Shown one piece after another: positions 7,530 through 17,600 of a DNA stretch of 42,899 nucleotides (position 1 is its first letter; every line of letters begins with the position of its first letter). The stretch lies in assembly GCA_964601265.1 (NCBI GenBank), contig CAZRMT010000005.1, positions 1 to 42,899 of the forward strand, given 5' to 3'. The DNA is from UBA4675 sp964601265 (GTDB taxonomy: Bacteria > Bacillota > Clostridia > Christensenellales > Borkfalkiaceae). A model generated the notes under the pieces. The model ran no database searches. It saw only the letters and a list, made by a program, of their open reading frames with translations, and was not told the DNA's origin. A program made the translations under genes and the position numbers.

Positions 7530-9782
7530 ATGGAACTTGTTATAGTGGAATCGCCTTCCAAGGCGAAAACAATTGAAAAATATTTAGGCGGAAAGTATAA
7601 AGTCGACGCTAGCGGAGGGCATATAAGAGATTTGCCCGAAAAACGACTCGGCGTAGACGTACTTCATAATTTCGAGCCTAATTACGTTATTTCGGCAGAC
7701 AAGAAAAGCACGATTACAAGACTTAAAAACGCTTCTGCAAAAGCAGACAAAATTTACCTTGCAACCGACCCTGACCGTGAAGGAGAAGCGATAAGTTGGC
7801 ATTTACAAGAAGTTTTGGGAATAAAAGATAAATCGGTTAGAATAGAATTCAACGAAATTAGCGAAAAAGCAATTAAAAACGCTATTTTGGCGCCTAGGGA
7901 TATAAATTATAATTTAGTCGATTCTCAACAAGCGCGTAGAGTTATGGATAGGCTTGTGGGATATAAATTAAGTCCCTTTTTATGTAAAAAAATTAAAGAC
8001 GGTTTATCGGCGGGTAGAGTTCAGTCGGTAACGCTTAAACTCGTTGTTGACAGAGAAAGAGAAATTACCGCTTTCGTTCCGCAAGAATATTGGAATATTT
8101 CGGCAATATTATCCGACGGAAAAAAGATAGACTTTAAGGCGTTACTCGTCGAAAAGGACGGAAAAAAATATAAGCCGAGCAATAAAGAAGAAGCCGAAAA
8201 CGTTCTTGCCATTGTAAAAAGCAATCCCTTTATCGTTAAAGAAGTAAAAAGGGCGACGACTTCCGTAAGGGCGTATCCGCCTTTTACCACGTCGACGCTT
8301 CAGCAAGACGCTAACGCAAAATTAGGGCTTTCTTCTCCGCAAGTAATGAATATTGCCCAACACTTATACGAAGGCGTTGAAACGCCCGAGGGACATTTGG
8401 CACTTGTAACTTATATCAGAACGGACTCTACAAGGGTATCTACGGAAGCGCAAAACAAGGCTTTAAGTTATATTGCGGAAAAATACGGCAAGGAATACGT
8501 TCCCGAAAAACCAAATATATATAAATCTAAAAAATCCGCTCAGGACGCACACGAAGCGATTCGCCCGATAGATTTATCGAAAACTCCCGAGCAAGTTAAA
8601 AAGCTTTTGGATAAAAATCACTATCAAGTGTATAAACTTATTTACGAGAGATTTATCGCTTCTCAAATGGCGGACGCTAAATACAACAACGTTACCGTTA
8701 CGGTAAATTCTAACGTGTATTCTTTCCGTGCAAGCGGAAAAGTTCCTGTATTTAACGGATATACGGTGGTATATAAAAACGTTACGGCGGACGAGGACAC
8801 TTCGTCATTGCTTCCCGATTGCGACGAGGGCGATATTTTAAAGGCGAAAGATTACGCTTGCGAGCAAAAGTTTACGAAACCGCCCGTAAGGTACACCGAC
8901 GCTACGCTCGTTAAAGCGATGGAAGATAAGGGAATAGGCAGACCTTCTACTTACGCTTCTATTTTAAACGTGTTATCGAAGAGAAAATACACGAAAAAAG
9001 AGGGCAAGAACATTGTTCCTAACGAAATAGCTTACGAAATGACCGACTTACTCGTTAAATTTTTTCCCGACGTAATGGATATAGGCTTTACCGCAAGTAT
9101 GGAAGACAAGCTCGACGAAATAGAAGAGGGCGGAAAGGATTGGCATCAGCTGATAGGCGATTTTTATCCGCCGTTTAATCAACAACTCGTAAAAGCCTCT
9201 CGTGACGGTGACGAAATTACCGACGTTAAGTGTGAAAAGTGCGGTGGCTTTATGGTGAGAAGAATGGGAAAATACGGCAAGTATTTGGCTTGTTCCAACT
9301 ATCCCGACTGTTCTAATATGCGTTCGGAGAACGTTGAATTTTCAGATGAAATTTGCCCTGAATGTAATTCGCCGTTAGTATACAAAAACGGAAAATACGG
9401 TAAATTTTTAGCTTGCTCCAACTATCCGAAATGTAAGTATATAAAATCGGATAACGTGGAAAAGAGCGAAGAAAAATGCGTAAAGTGCGGAGAAATTATG
9501 CTCGTAAAAACGGGTAAATTCGGCAAGTACTTGTCTTGCCCGAAATGTAAGGCGACAAAGAGTTTAGTCGAAAAAGCGGGAATTTGCCCGATATGTAAAA
9601 ATCCCACGCAGAAAATGAAGACCAAAAGCGGAAAAGACTTTTACGGTTGTTCTAATTATCCTGAATGTAAGTTTATGAGCTGGGATATGCCGACGGGCGA
9701 AAATTGCTCCAAGTGCGGAAAACCGCTTGTATACTTTGGAAAAGACAATAAAATTAAGTGTTCCAATAAAGATTGTAAATGA
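7530..9782 (+). CDS. topA: DNA topoisomerase I (type IA)
   Basis: TopA relaxes negatively supercoiled DNA. The 750-residue protein has the N-terminal TOPRIM domain (VIVESPSKAKTIEKYL at the start, DPDREGE at 80-86) and the catalytic tyrosine Tyr295 in VTYIRTDSTR. GIGRPSTYA follows, in the core. The C-terminal 190 residues contain five zinc-ribbon units: four begin C-x2-C and end in a second cysteine pair spaced like CSNYPDC, and the last is a shorter CSKCGK...CSNKDC. AAGGAG stands 6 nt before the ATG. The last base pairs overlap the start of trmFO (ATGA). Confidence 0.97.
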   Translation: MELVIVESPSKAKTIEKYLGGKYKVDASGGHIRDLPEKRLGVDVLHNFEPNYVISADKKSTITRLKNASAKADKIYLATDPDREGEAISWHLQEVLGIKDKSVRIEFNEISEKAIKNAILAPRDINYNLVDSQQARRVMDRLVGYKLSPFLCKKIKDGLSAGRVQSVTLKLVVDREREITAFVPQEYWNISAILSDGKKIDFKALLVEKDGKKYKPSNKEEAENVLAIVKSNPFIVKEVKRATTSVRAYPPFTTSTLQQDANAKLGLSSPQVMNIAQHLYEGVETPEGHLALVTYIRTDSTRVSTEAQNKALSYIAEKYGKEYVPEKPNIYKSKKSAQDAHEAIRPIDLSKTPEQVKKLLDKNHYQVYKLIYERFIASQMADAKYNNVTVTVNSNVYSFRASGKVPVFNGYTVVYKNVTADEDTSSLLPDCDEGDILKAKDYACEQKFTKPPVRYTDATLVKAMEDKGIGRPSTYASILNVLSKRKYTKKEGKNIVPNEIAYEMTDLLVKFFPDVMDIGFTASMEDKLDEIEEGGKDWHQLIGDFYPPFNQQLVKASRDGDEITDVKCEKCGGFMVRRMGKYGKYLACSNYPDCSNMRSENVEFSDEICPECNSPLVYKNGKYGKFLACSNYPKCKYIKSDNVEKSEEKCVKCGEIMLVKTGKFGKYLSCPKCKATKSLVEKAGICPICKNPTQKMKTKSGKDFYGCSNYPECKFMSWDMPTGENCSKCGKPLVYFGKDNKIKCSNKDCK

Positions 9783-11089
9783 AAGAAATAAACGTAATAG
9801 GAGCGGGACTTGCGGGGTGCGAATGCGCTTACTACTTGTCCGAAAAAGGATATAAAGTCAAGCTATATGACCTTAAACCCGACAATTTTACTCCCGCTCA
9901 CAAAAATAAAAACTTCGGAGAACTGGTTTGCTCGAACTCTTTAAAAGGGAACGACCCTTTTTCTAACGCTTGCGGACTATTAAAGCAAGAGTTAAGGGGG
10001 TTGGGCAGTTTTTTAATCGCCGTTGCGGACGAAACGGCAGTTCCCGCGGGAAATGCATTAGCGGTAGACAGAGAAAAATTTGCGAAAACCGTTACAGAAA
10101 GGCTAAAAAAAGAAAATATAGAATTCATTTGTCAAGAGGTGGAAAGTTTTAACGTAGACGTGCCTTGCGTGGTAGCAAGTGGACCTTTGACAAGCGAAAA
10201 ATTGATGGATTATATTTCTTCGCTCACCTCGCAACCGAAATATTTTTTCGATGCGGTAGCTCCGATAGTTAGCGCTGATAGCGTAGATTACACGAATGCT
10301 TTTTTCGAGGATAGATACGGAACGCCGGGGGAGGGCGACTACGTCAATTGTCCTATGACGAAAGAGGAGTACGACCTCTTTTATGAGGAACTTATAAAAG
10401 CCGAGAGAGTCGAGCTTAAAGATTTTGAAAAAACAGCCGTTTTCGAGGGGTGTATGCCCGTAGAAGTTATGGCTTTGAGAGGAAAAGAAACCTTAAGGTT
10501 CGGTCCGTTAAAACCGACGGGACTTACTTCGCCTCATACGGGGAAACATCCGTACGCTAACGTTCAGCTCAGAAAAGAAAACTTGTCGGGCGAAGCGTAC
10601 AATTTAGTCGGGTTTCAAACGAACTTGCTGTTTAAAGAACAAAAGAGGGTGTTTTCGCTTATTCCCGCCCTTAAAAACGCCGAATTTTTGCGTTACGGGG
10701 TAATGCACAAAAACCATTTTATAAACGCGCCCAAAACGCTTAATAAAGATTTGTCTTTAAAAGACTATCCGTTTACTTTTATTGCGGGACAGCTTAGCGG
10801 AGTGGAAGGATACGTCGAAAGTATAGCGGGCGGATATATTTGCGCCGTTAATATCGATAGAAAATTATTGGGCAAAGAACCTATTCTATTTCCGCCTGAA
10901 ACGGTTATGGGGGCGTTGCAATCGTTTATCACGACGAAGAGTGAAAAATTCGAGCCGATGAACGCAAACTACGGAATAATAGTACCGCTCGAAGAAAAAA
11001 TAAGGGATAAAGCCGAAAAGAAAAAGCAAATCGGACTAAGAGCTTTAGAAAAAATAAAAGAAATTAAGGAGATAATAAATGAGCATTGA
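9779..11089 (+). CDS. trmFO: Folate-dependent tRNA (m5U54) methyltransferase TrmFO
   Basis: TrmFO makes 5-methyluridine-54 in the T loop of tRNA using methylenetetrahydrofolate and FAD. The 436-residue protein starts with the FAD-binding GAGLAG (8-13). It retains the two cysteines shown to matter in B. subtilis TrmFO: Cys51 in LVCSNSLKGN and Cys225 in FEGCMPVEV. The motif PTGLTSPHTGKHPYANVQLR and the C-terminal GALQSFIT are also family hallmarks. It begins in the topA stop codon and ends inside hslV, so three genes are coupled. In B. subtilis xerC (codV) sits between trmFO and hslV; here it is absent. Confidence 0.96.
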   Translation: MKEINVIGAGLAGCECAYYLSEKGYKVKLYDLKPDNFTPAHKNKNFGELVCSNSLKGNDPFSNACGLLKQELRGLGSFLIAVADETAVPAGNALAVDREKFAKTVTERLKKENIEFICQEVESFNVDVPCVVASGPLTSEKLMDYISSLTSQPKYFFDAVAPIVSADSVDYTNAFFEDRYGTPGEGDYVNCPMTKEEYDLFYEELIKAERVELKDFEKTAVFEGCMPVEVMALRGKETLRFGPLKPTGLTSPHTGKHPYANVQLRKENLSGEAYNLVGFQTNLLFKEQKRVFSLIPALKNAEFLRYGVMHKNHFINAPKTLNKDLSLKDYPFTFIAGQLSGVEGYVESIAGGYICAVNIDRKLLGKEPILFPPETVMGALQSFITTKSEKFEPMNANYGIIVPLEEKIRDKAEKKKQIGLRALEKIKEIKEIINEH

Positions 11090-11621
11090 ATTTCGCGGGA
11101 CGACGATATGCGCCGTAAAAAAAGACGGAATAACGGCTATTGCAGGTGACGGACAAGTTACTTTCGGAGAAAACGTTATTTTTAAAAACAGTGCGGTTAA
11201 AGTTAGAAAAATATTTAACGATAAAGTAATAATCGGCTTTGCGGGAAGCGTTAGCGACGCTTTTTCGTTAAGTGAAAAGTTCGAGGGTATGCTTAATAAG
11301 TATTCCGGCAACCTTATGCGTAGTGCAGTGGAACTTGCGGAACTTTGGAGAAACGATAAAATGGGTAGAAAGTTAGAGGCGATGATGATAGTTGCCGATA
11401 AAGAAAGCCTTTTAATCGTGTCGGGTAGCGGAGAAGTAATCGAACCCGACGGCGGAGTTTGCGCAATCGGAAGCGGTGGAAATTACGCATTGGCCGCAGG
11501 CAGAGCGTTATATCAAGAAACCGATTATTCTGCGGACGTCATTGCAGAAAAAGCGTTAAAAATAGCTAGCGATATTTGTATTTTTACAAATTCGCATATA
11601 ACGGTAGAAAAGGTGGGTTAA
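11079..11621 (+). CDS. hslV: ATP-dependent protease peptidase subunit HslV
   Basis: HslV forms the double-hexamer peptidase of the HslUV (ClpQY) protease. At 180 residues it has the usual length, with GDGQVTFG near 24-31, KVRKIF, GFAGSVSDAF and the GSGGNYALAAGRAL segment close to the active site. The N-terminus reads MSIEFRGTTICAV. The catalytic Thr aligns with Thr8, implying removal of a seven-residue propeptide. B. subtilis HslV (CodW) uses an N-terminal serine instead, so Ser2 cannot be excluded. AAGGAG precedes the ATG, which overlaps the end of trmFO by 11 nt. hslU follows after 1 nt. Confidence 0.96.
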   Translation: MSIEFRGTTICAVKKDGITAIAGDGQVTFGENVIFKNSAVKVRKIFNDKVIIGFAGSVSDAFSLSEKFEGMLNKYSGNLMRSAVELAELWRNDKMGRKLEAMMIVADKESLLIVSGSGEVIEPDGGVCAIGSGGNYALAAGRALYQETDYSADVIAEKALKIASDICIFTNSHITVEKVG

Positions 11622-11622
11622 T

Positions 11623-12939
11623 ATGGAACAGTTATCGCCAAGACAGATAGTAATCGAATTAGATAAATATATAATAGGACAAGATAAAGCAAAAAGAGCG
11701 GTGTCAATCGCCCTTAGAAACCGTTACCGCAGAAGTAAATTAACAAAAGAAGAAAGAGAGGACATTACTCCTAAAAACATTATAATGAAAGGACCTACGG
11801 GCGTTGGTAAAACGGAAATCGCAAGAAGACTTGCAAAGCTTGTAAACGCTCCGTTTATTAAGGTGGAAGCGACTAAGTTCACGGAAGTGGGGTACGTCGG
11901 GCGTGACGTCGAGTCTATGGTAAGAGATTTAGTCGGAACCAGCGTAAGACTTGTTAAAGAGGAACAAACGCAAACGGTTATTTCAAAGGCAACGAAATCG
12001 GTTAACAGAAAGCTTGCAAAAGCCGTTATAAACGTTTTGCCTAACGAAAACAAGGATAAAAAAGACGAAGAATATTTTTCGGAAATATTAGAAGGCGTTG
12101 CAGACGGAAGGTACGACGAAGTCGTTATAGAAACGGACGTTGCCGACGTTCCAAAGGCAATGCAACTCGTTCCCGGTAGCGGAGCGGAAATAAATTTAGG
12201 TTCGATTTTCGGCGACTTAATGCCTAAACGCACCAAAAAAAGAAAGATAAGCGTTAAAGAGGCGAGAAAGCTTTTGTTAAGCGAAGAAACCGAAAAACTA
12301 ATCGACGAAGAAGCCGTTGTTGCGGAAGGCATTAAAAGAGCGGAAGAAGAGGGAATAATCTTTATCGACGAAATAGATAAAATTGCGGGAAAAGGCTCGC
12401 AAAACTCGGGCGCCGACGTTTCAAGAGAGGGCGTGCAAAGAGATATTTTGCCGATAGTCGAGGGTTCTACCGTGGTAACCAAATACGGTCCCGTAAAAAC
12501 CGACTATATGTTGTTTATTGCGGCGGGCGCATTCCACGTAAGCAAGGTGGAAGACCTAATTCCCGAGCTTCAAGGAAGATTTCCTATACTTGTAGAACTT
12601 GAAAGTCTTACAAAAGAAGATTTCGTTAAAATTCTCACTCAACCGAGAAACGCTATTACAAAGCAATATAACACTTTGTTAAAGGTAGACAATATCGACT
12701 TGGAATTTACTCCCGACGCTATCGAAGAAATAGCTGAAGTATCCGTTTCGCTTAACGAAACTAAAGAGGATATAGGCGCAAGAAGATTGCATACCGTTAT
12801 GGAAAATCTTTTAGAAGATATATCTTTCAATGCGGGCGGAAATTATCCGATGAGTAAAGTGGTTATAGACAAAAATTACGTTAACGGTCACTTGCAAAGC
12901 GTAGTTAAGGACTTAAATCTTAAAAAATATATATTGTAA
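11623..12939 (+). CDS. hslU: HslUV protease ATPase subunit HslU
   Basis: HslU is the AAA+ unfoldase that feeds substrates into HslV. The 438 residues contain LDKYIIGQDKAK, Walker A GPTGVGKT at 57-64, the GYVGRDVESMVRDL pore region near 90-104, a charged intermediate domain (about 110-240, including the conserved VKEARKLL), Walker B IIFIDEIDK at 245-253, and a sensor-2 GARRLHTVME segment. The C-terminus ends LKKYIL, the tail that inserts into HslV pockets. It lies 1 nt after hslV and 18 nt before hisS. In B. subtilis codY follows hslU; here hisS does. Confidence 0.97.
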   Translation: MEQLSPRQIVIELDKYIIGQDKAKRAVSIALRNRYRRSKLTKEEREDITPKNIIMKGPTGVGKTEIARRLAKLVNAPFIKVEATKFTEVGYVGRDVESMVRDLVGTSVRLVKEEQTQTVISKATKSVNRKLAKAVINVLPNENKDKKDEEYFSEILEGVADGRYDEVVIETDVADVPKAMQLVPGSGAEINLGSIFGDLMPKRTKKRKISVKEARKLLLSEETEKLIDEEAVVAEGIKRAEEEGIIFIDEIDKIAGKGSQNSGADVSREGVQRDILPIVEGSTVVTKYGPVKTDYMLFIAAGAFHVSKVEDLIPELQGRFPILVELESLTKEDFVKILTQPRNAITKQYNTLLKVDNIDLEFTPDAIEEIAEVSVSLNETKEDIGARRLHTVMENLLEDISFNAGGNYPMSKVVIDKNYVNGHLQSVVKDLNLKKYIL

Positions 12940-12957
12940 AACTAATTAGGAGAAAAA

Positions 12958-14211
12958 ATGGTTAATATTCCAAAGGGAACGAAAGACGTTCTTCCCCAAG
13001 ACTCGTATAAATGGCATTACGTGGAGGGTGTCGCGAAAAAAATAGCGGACGATTACGGATTTAGGGAAATTCGTACGCCTGTTTTCGAGCATACGGAATT
13101 GTTTTTAAGAGGCGTCGGAGAAACGACCGATATAGTTAATAAGGAAATGTATACCTTTGAGGATAAGGGCGGAAGAAGTATAACTTTAAAACCCGAGGGT
13201 ACTGCGGGCGTTGCGAGAAGCTTTATAGAAAACGGTTTATCGAATACCGCCTTGCCTTTAAAAATGTACTATATCACGCCCGTTTTTCGTTATGAAAGAC
13301 CGCAAGCGGGGAGATTAAGGGAACATCACCAGTTCGGTGTTGAGTTTTATGGAGCGAGCAATCCCTCTGCCGACGCAGAAACCATGCTTTTAGCGGACAA
13401 CGTTTTAAAGTCGCTCGGGTTAGAGGTTAAACTCAATATAAATTCTATGGGTTGCAAAACTTGTAGAGCCGAGTACAATAAGGCGTTGAAGAGTTATTTT
13501 GCTTCTTGCGTGGACGATATGTGCCCTTCGTGTAAAACGAGGTACGAAAAAAATCCGCTCAGAATGTTGGATTGCAAGGAAGACGGGTGCAAAAAGTACA
13601 CTTTAAACGCACCTAAAATAACCGATTATTTATGCGACGATTGTTCTTCGCACTTTGAAAAAGTGAAATCTTATTTAGATAAAGCGGGTTTAAAGTATGA
13701 AGTTAATCCTATGATAGTAAGAGGTTTGGACTATTATACCAAAACCGTGTTTGAGTTTATAACGGTTGCGCTAGGCACGCAAGGAACCGTTTGCGCAGGC
13801 GGAAGGTACGACGGATTAGTCGAGCAGTTAGGCGGTACTTCTACGCCGTGCGTGGGTTTCGGAATGGGCATAGAAAGAGTTTTAATGCTTATGGAAACTA
13901 TGAACGTAAATATTCCGTCTGAGCGAAAAGTCGGGCTATATATCTCTACGATGAGTGAAACAGCTTATGAAAAGGCTTTCGTTTTAGCTAACGAGTTGAG
14001 AAAATTCGGAATAAAAACGGAAATAGACCATATGTCGAGAGGGATAAAAGCCCAGTTTAAATACGCCGATAAAATTAAGGCGAGATTTGTTGCGACGATT
14101 GGCGACGACGAGCTTGAAAAAGGAGAAATATCCTTAAAGGATATGGAAAGCGGAGAACAAGAGAAAATCAGTTTTGACAGTGAAACGCTTATTAAAAAAA
14201 TCGGGTACTAA
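12958..14211 (+). CDS. hisS: Histidyl-tRNA synthetase
   Basis: A class II synthetase of 417 residues that charges tRNA-His. Motif 1 lies near the start (IPKGTKDVLP, GFREIRTPVFEHTELF), followed by motif 2 (TLKPEGTAGVARS, VFRYERPQAGRLREHHQFG) and the HisA motifs (RGLDYYTKTVFEF, AGGRYDGL). Motif 3 is GFGMGIERVL, followed by an anticodon-binding domain from about 325. TAGGAG stands 7 nt upstream of the ATG. An insert with several Cys pairs (CKTCRAEY, CPSCKTRYEKNP, CDDCSSHF) is seen in many clostridial and related HisS and could bind zinc. It is probably cotranscribed with hslVU. Confidence 0.97.
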   Translation: MVNIPKGTKDVLPQDSYKWHYVEGVAKKIADDYGFREIRTPVFEHTELFLRGVGETTDIVNKEMYTFEDKGGRSITLKPEGTAGVARSFIENGLSNTALPLKMYYITPVFRYERPQAGRLREHHQFGVEFYGASNPSADAETMLLADNVLKSLGLEVKLNINSMGCKTCRAEYNKALKSYFASCVDDMCPSCKTRYEKNPLRMLDCKEDGCKKYTLNAPKITDYLCDDCSSHFEKVKSYLDKAGLKYEVNPMIVRGLDYYTKTVFEFITVALGTQGTVCAGGRYDGLVEQLGGTSTPCVGFGMGIERVLMLMETMNVNIPSERKVGLYISTMSETAYEKAFVLANELRKFGIKTEIDHMSRGIKAQFKYADKIKARFVATIGDDELEKGEISLKDMESGEQEKISFDSETLIKKIGY

Positions 14212-14250
14212 AAACACTAAAAGCGAGCATAATAATTATAGGAGGGCGAA

Positions 14251-14571
14251 ATGAGTATTACGGAACTAACTGACGCTAATTTCGAACAGTTTATAGAAAA
14301 CGAAAGCAAACCCGTTATGGTGGATTTTTGGGCTACGTGGTGTTCGCCTTGTAGAATGCAAGCGCCGATTTTTAACGAGCTTGCCCAAGAATTAAAAGAA
14401 AAAGCGGTATTTGTAAAAGTTGACGTAGATGAAAACGAAAGTTTGGCATACAAATATAAAATAGCCAGTATACCGTGTATAATGGTGTTTAAGGACGGTA
14501 GGCAGGTCGAAAAAACGGTTGGTTTATCTACTAAGGCGGAACTTGCCGAAATGCTTATAAAATATATTTAA
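14251..14571 (+). CDS. trxA: Thioredoxin
   Basis: A 106-residue thioredoxin with the redox motif WCSPCR (Cys31, Cys34) rather than the commoner WCGPC. The protein reduces disulfides in the cytoplasm with electrons from a thioredoxin reductase not seen in the window. The loop before the cis-proline reads ASIPCIMVF, so a third cysteine (Cys76) replaces the usual threonine next to Pro75; this puts a thiol beside the active site. AGGAGG precedes the ATG. It is the last gene before a clear terminator. Confidence 0.93.
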   Translation: MSITELTDANFEQFIENESKPVMVDFWATWCSPCRMQAPIFNELAQELKEKAVFVKVDVDENESLAYKYKIASIPCIMVFKDGRQVEKTVGLSTKAELAEMLIKYI

Positions 14572-14588
14572 TTTTTAATCATATTAAA

Positions 14589-14611
14589 AACGCACTTTTT
14601 TAGAGTGCGTT
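14589..14611. terminator. Bidirectional intrinsic terminator after trxA
   Basis: An 8-bp stem (aacgcact at 14589-14596 and agtgcgtt at 14604-14611) is followed on the plus strand by seven more T, and on the minus strand by TTTTTAAT. It ends the yifB-trxA operon and can also serve the convergent lipoprotein gene. Confidence 0.88.
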
Positions 14612-14628
14612 TTTTTTGTCTATAAAAT

Positions 14629-14655
14629 TAAGGGCGGAGATTTTCTCCGCCCTTA
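14629..14655. terminator. GC-rich hairpin downstream of the large lipoprotein gene
   Basis: A perfect 12-bp stem (taagggcggaga at 14629-14640 and tctccgccctta at 14644-14655) with a 3-nt loop, 30 nt past the lipoprotein stop on the minus strand. There is no T-run immediately after it, so it may work with the 14589-14611 hairpin or stabilise the 3' end of the mRNA. Confidence 0.5.
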
Positions 14656-14685
14656 AAATAGTTTTTGCAATAACTTTTCAGCTTG

Positions 14686-17600
14686 TTAACTGCGTTTTAA
14701 GTAGTAAGTTTTGTAAGTAGAGGTTAGATACGTTGCGTTCGTTGAAGCGGTAGTAACGGTTAGATTTGTTCCGCTCGTTTCAGAACTGGTTTGAGTAGCG
14801 AACCAACCGCTAGTATTTTTAAAAGTAACGGAAGTAAGCGAAGTGCAACCGCTAAAAGCGTACGAGCCGATATAAGTTACGTTTTCGGGAATTGTAATAG
14901 AGGTAAGTTTTTTGCAGTTTTGGAATGCATACATACCTATCATGGTAACGCTATTGCTCATTGTAACAGTGGCAAGCGAACTGCAATCCGCAAAAGCATA
15001 GGAGTTTATAACAGTAACGTTATTGCCCGTTGTAACGCTAGTAAGCGCACTGCAATTACGGAAAGCTTCATAGCCGATAGTGGTAATTCCGTTGCCTATT
15101 GTAACGGAAGTAAGCGAAGTACAACCGTAGAAAGCGCTCTTACCTAAACCGGTGACGTTATCTCCCAAAACGACGGTAGTAATTTTAGTGCAATTATAAA
15201 ACGCTCCGTAGAGAATACTTCCGCCCGTTACGGTAACCTTTTTTAAATAAGTGGGAATGTAATAAGTGGAAGAAGTAATACTTGTTTCACTTTCATAATA
15301 TTGCTGTTTGGTTGCAACTCCGCTCGTATAAGCGGTAGTGCCGAAAAGATATCCGAAAGGATATTGATTTGCGTCGCTAGAAGTTTTACCTGCAACGTCT
15401 CCCACGAACGGAATGGTTATTTCCATAAGATTAGAACAACCGCTTAATACGTTTTTACCGATACTTAAAATGCTGTCGCCGAAAGTAACGGAACTTAATA
15501 TAGTACAACCTTTAAAGGCGTTATCGCCTATAACTTCGACTTTGTTGCCTACGGTAATGGATCTAAGCGAAGAGCAATTATAAAAAGCGTTACGGTAAAC
15601 GTACTTTGTGTCGGAATGGATTGTGCAAGAGGCAATAGAGGTGTCTTTTGCTCCGATTAACCATCTGTAAGGATTGTTATCGTTACCTAAATAATAAGCG
15701 TTGTTGTATTCGTTGTAGATAGAAGTCGAACAACCTGCAAAAGCGTTTGCGCCTATTTCGGTTACGCTGTCGGGAATGATAATCGAAGTTAATCCGCTAC
15801 ATCCGTAGAAAGCCTCTTCGCCGATAGTCGTAACGTGCTCGGGGATAGTAACGGAAGTAAGCGAGGTACAACCGTAGAATGCTCCCGCACCTATTTCGGT
15901 TACGCTGTCGGGTATCGTTACGGAACTTAACAAAGAACAACCTACGAAAACGTAATCGCTTATACTCGTAACCCCGTCGGAGATAACAACGTTTTTTATT
16001 CCTGTATACTGGAATACATTGTTGCAAGTATTCTTGGATATAACGACTTCGGTTAGTAACGAACCGTTAATATACAGATTTTTACAAGTGTCGCCCCAAA
16101 CCAATAAATTGTTTAAACCGCTAATTTGAGTCCAAGAATCGAGCTCTCCCGTATAGTATATGTTTTTAAGTGATTTGCACTGATAAAAATCATTGCTACC
16201 AAAAGACGTAATACTTTCGGGGATAGTTATAGTAACTAATTGAGAGCAGTATCCGAAAGCGCTGTTAATAGTCGTAACTTTTTCGGGGACTGTTATCTCC
16301 GTTAACGCCGAACACTTATAGAAAGCTAAACTTCCTATTTCGGTTACGCTGTCGGGAATTTCGATAGAAGATAGTTTTGAGCAATTATAAAAAGCATAAC
16401 CACCTATACCGTTTAAGTTGTCGGGTAAAACTACTGTGGTAATCTTAGCGCAATTATAAAACGCTCCGTAGAGAATATTTCCGCCCGTTACCGTAACTTT
16501 TGTCAAGTCGTTAGGAACGTAGTAAGTAGAGGAAGTCGTTTTAGTAGTATCACCGCCGTAATAACATTGTTCGGTTGCTACTCCGTTTGTTGCTTGACTT
16601 GTACCGCCTAAGTAGGGAGAAGTGCCGAAAAGATACCCGAACGGATATTGATAGGTGTCCGTAGAAGTCTTATTCGCTTCTGCTCCGATAAACGGAATAG
16701 TCATTTCGGTAAGAGCAGAGCACCCCGCAAATGCGTTAATGCCGATACTTACAACGCTGTCGGGAACCGTTATAGAAGTTAATTTACTGCAACCTTTAAA
16801 TGCTTCTTGATAAATATATTTTGTTTTGGTACTGATTGTGTAAGACTTATAAGAAGTGTTCTTAACTTTAACCAACAACAAATAAGGATTATTATCGTTG
16901 CCTAAGTAGTTGCCGTAATAGTCCGAATTGTATTCAAGCGAACTACAACCGTAAATAGCGTTTTCGCCTATACCCGTTACGCTATTATTTAAAACGATAG
17001 TGGTAATATTCTCGCAATTATAGAACGCTCCGTAAGGCACGTAACCGCCCGTTACCGTTACTTTCTTCAAAGTAGAGGGTAAATAAGAAACGAGAGAAGT
17101 AGTTTTGTTAGTGGAATTGCCGTAATAGTTTTGTTCGGTCTTTGTTCCGCCATACAAATAATCGCTGAAGATAAATCCTAAGGGATATTGATATGTATCG
17201 CTAGAAGTTTTTCCGGCTTTTTCTCCTACAAACGGAATAGTGATTTCTTCCAAAGAAGAACAACCGTCAAAAGCTCTAAATCCGATATAAATAACGCTTT
17301 CGGGAATTGTGATTTTAGTTAAGGTCGGGTTATTGTTAAAAGCGTAGCTAATCACGTATTTAGTTTTGGGATTGACCGTGCAAGACGATAATCCGTTCGG
17401 CATGTAAATTAACCATAAATACGGGTTGTTGTCGTTACCTAAATAATAAACTCCGTCGTATTCGTTATATTTAAGCGAGCTACAATTTGAGAATGCGTAT
17501 TTATCTATTAAAGAAATACTATCGGGAATAGTAACTTTGGTTAATTTCGTTTTACAATTAAAAGCGTACTTATAAACTTGATACTTTTCTCCGTTGTAGT

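Noticed and set aside
14791..15147. Plus-strand ORF opposite the giant lipoprotein
   Set aside because: It is a shadow of the repetitive LRR coding sequence, without RBS or recognisable domain. The same applies to most other antisense ORFs, such as 11724-12482, 35834-36697 and 39403-39891.
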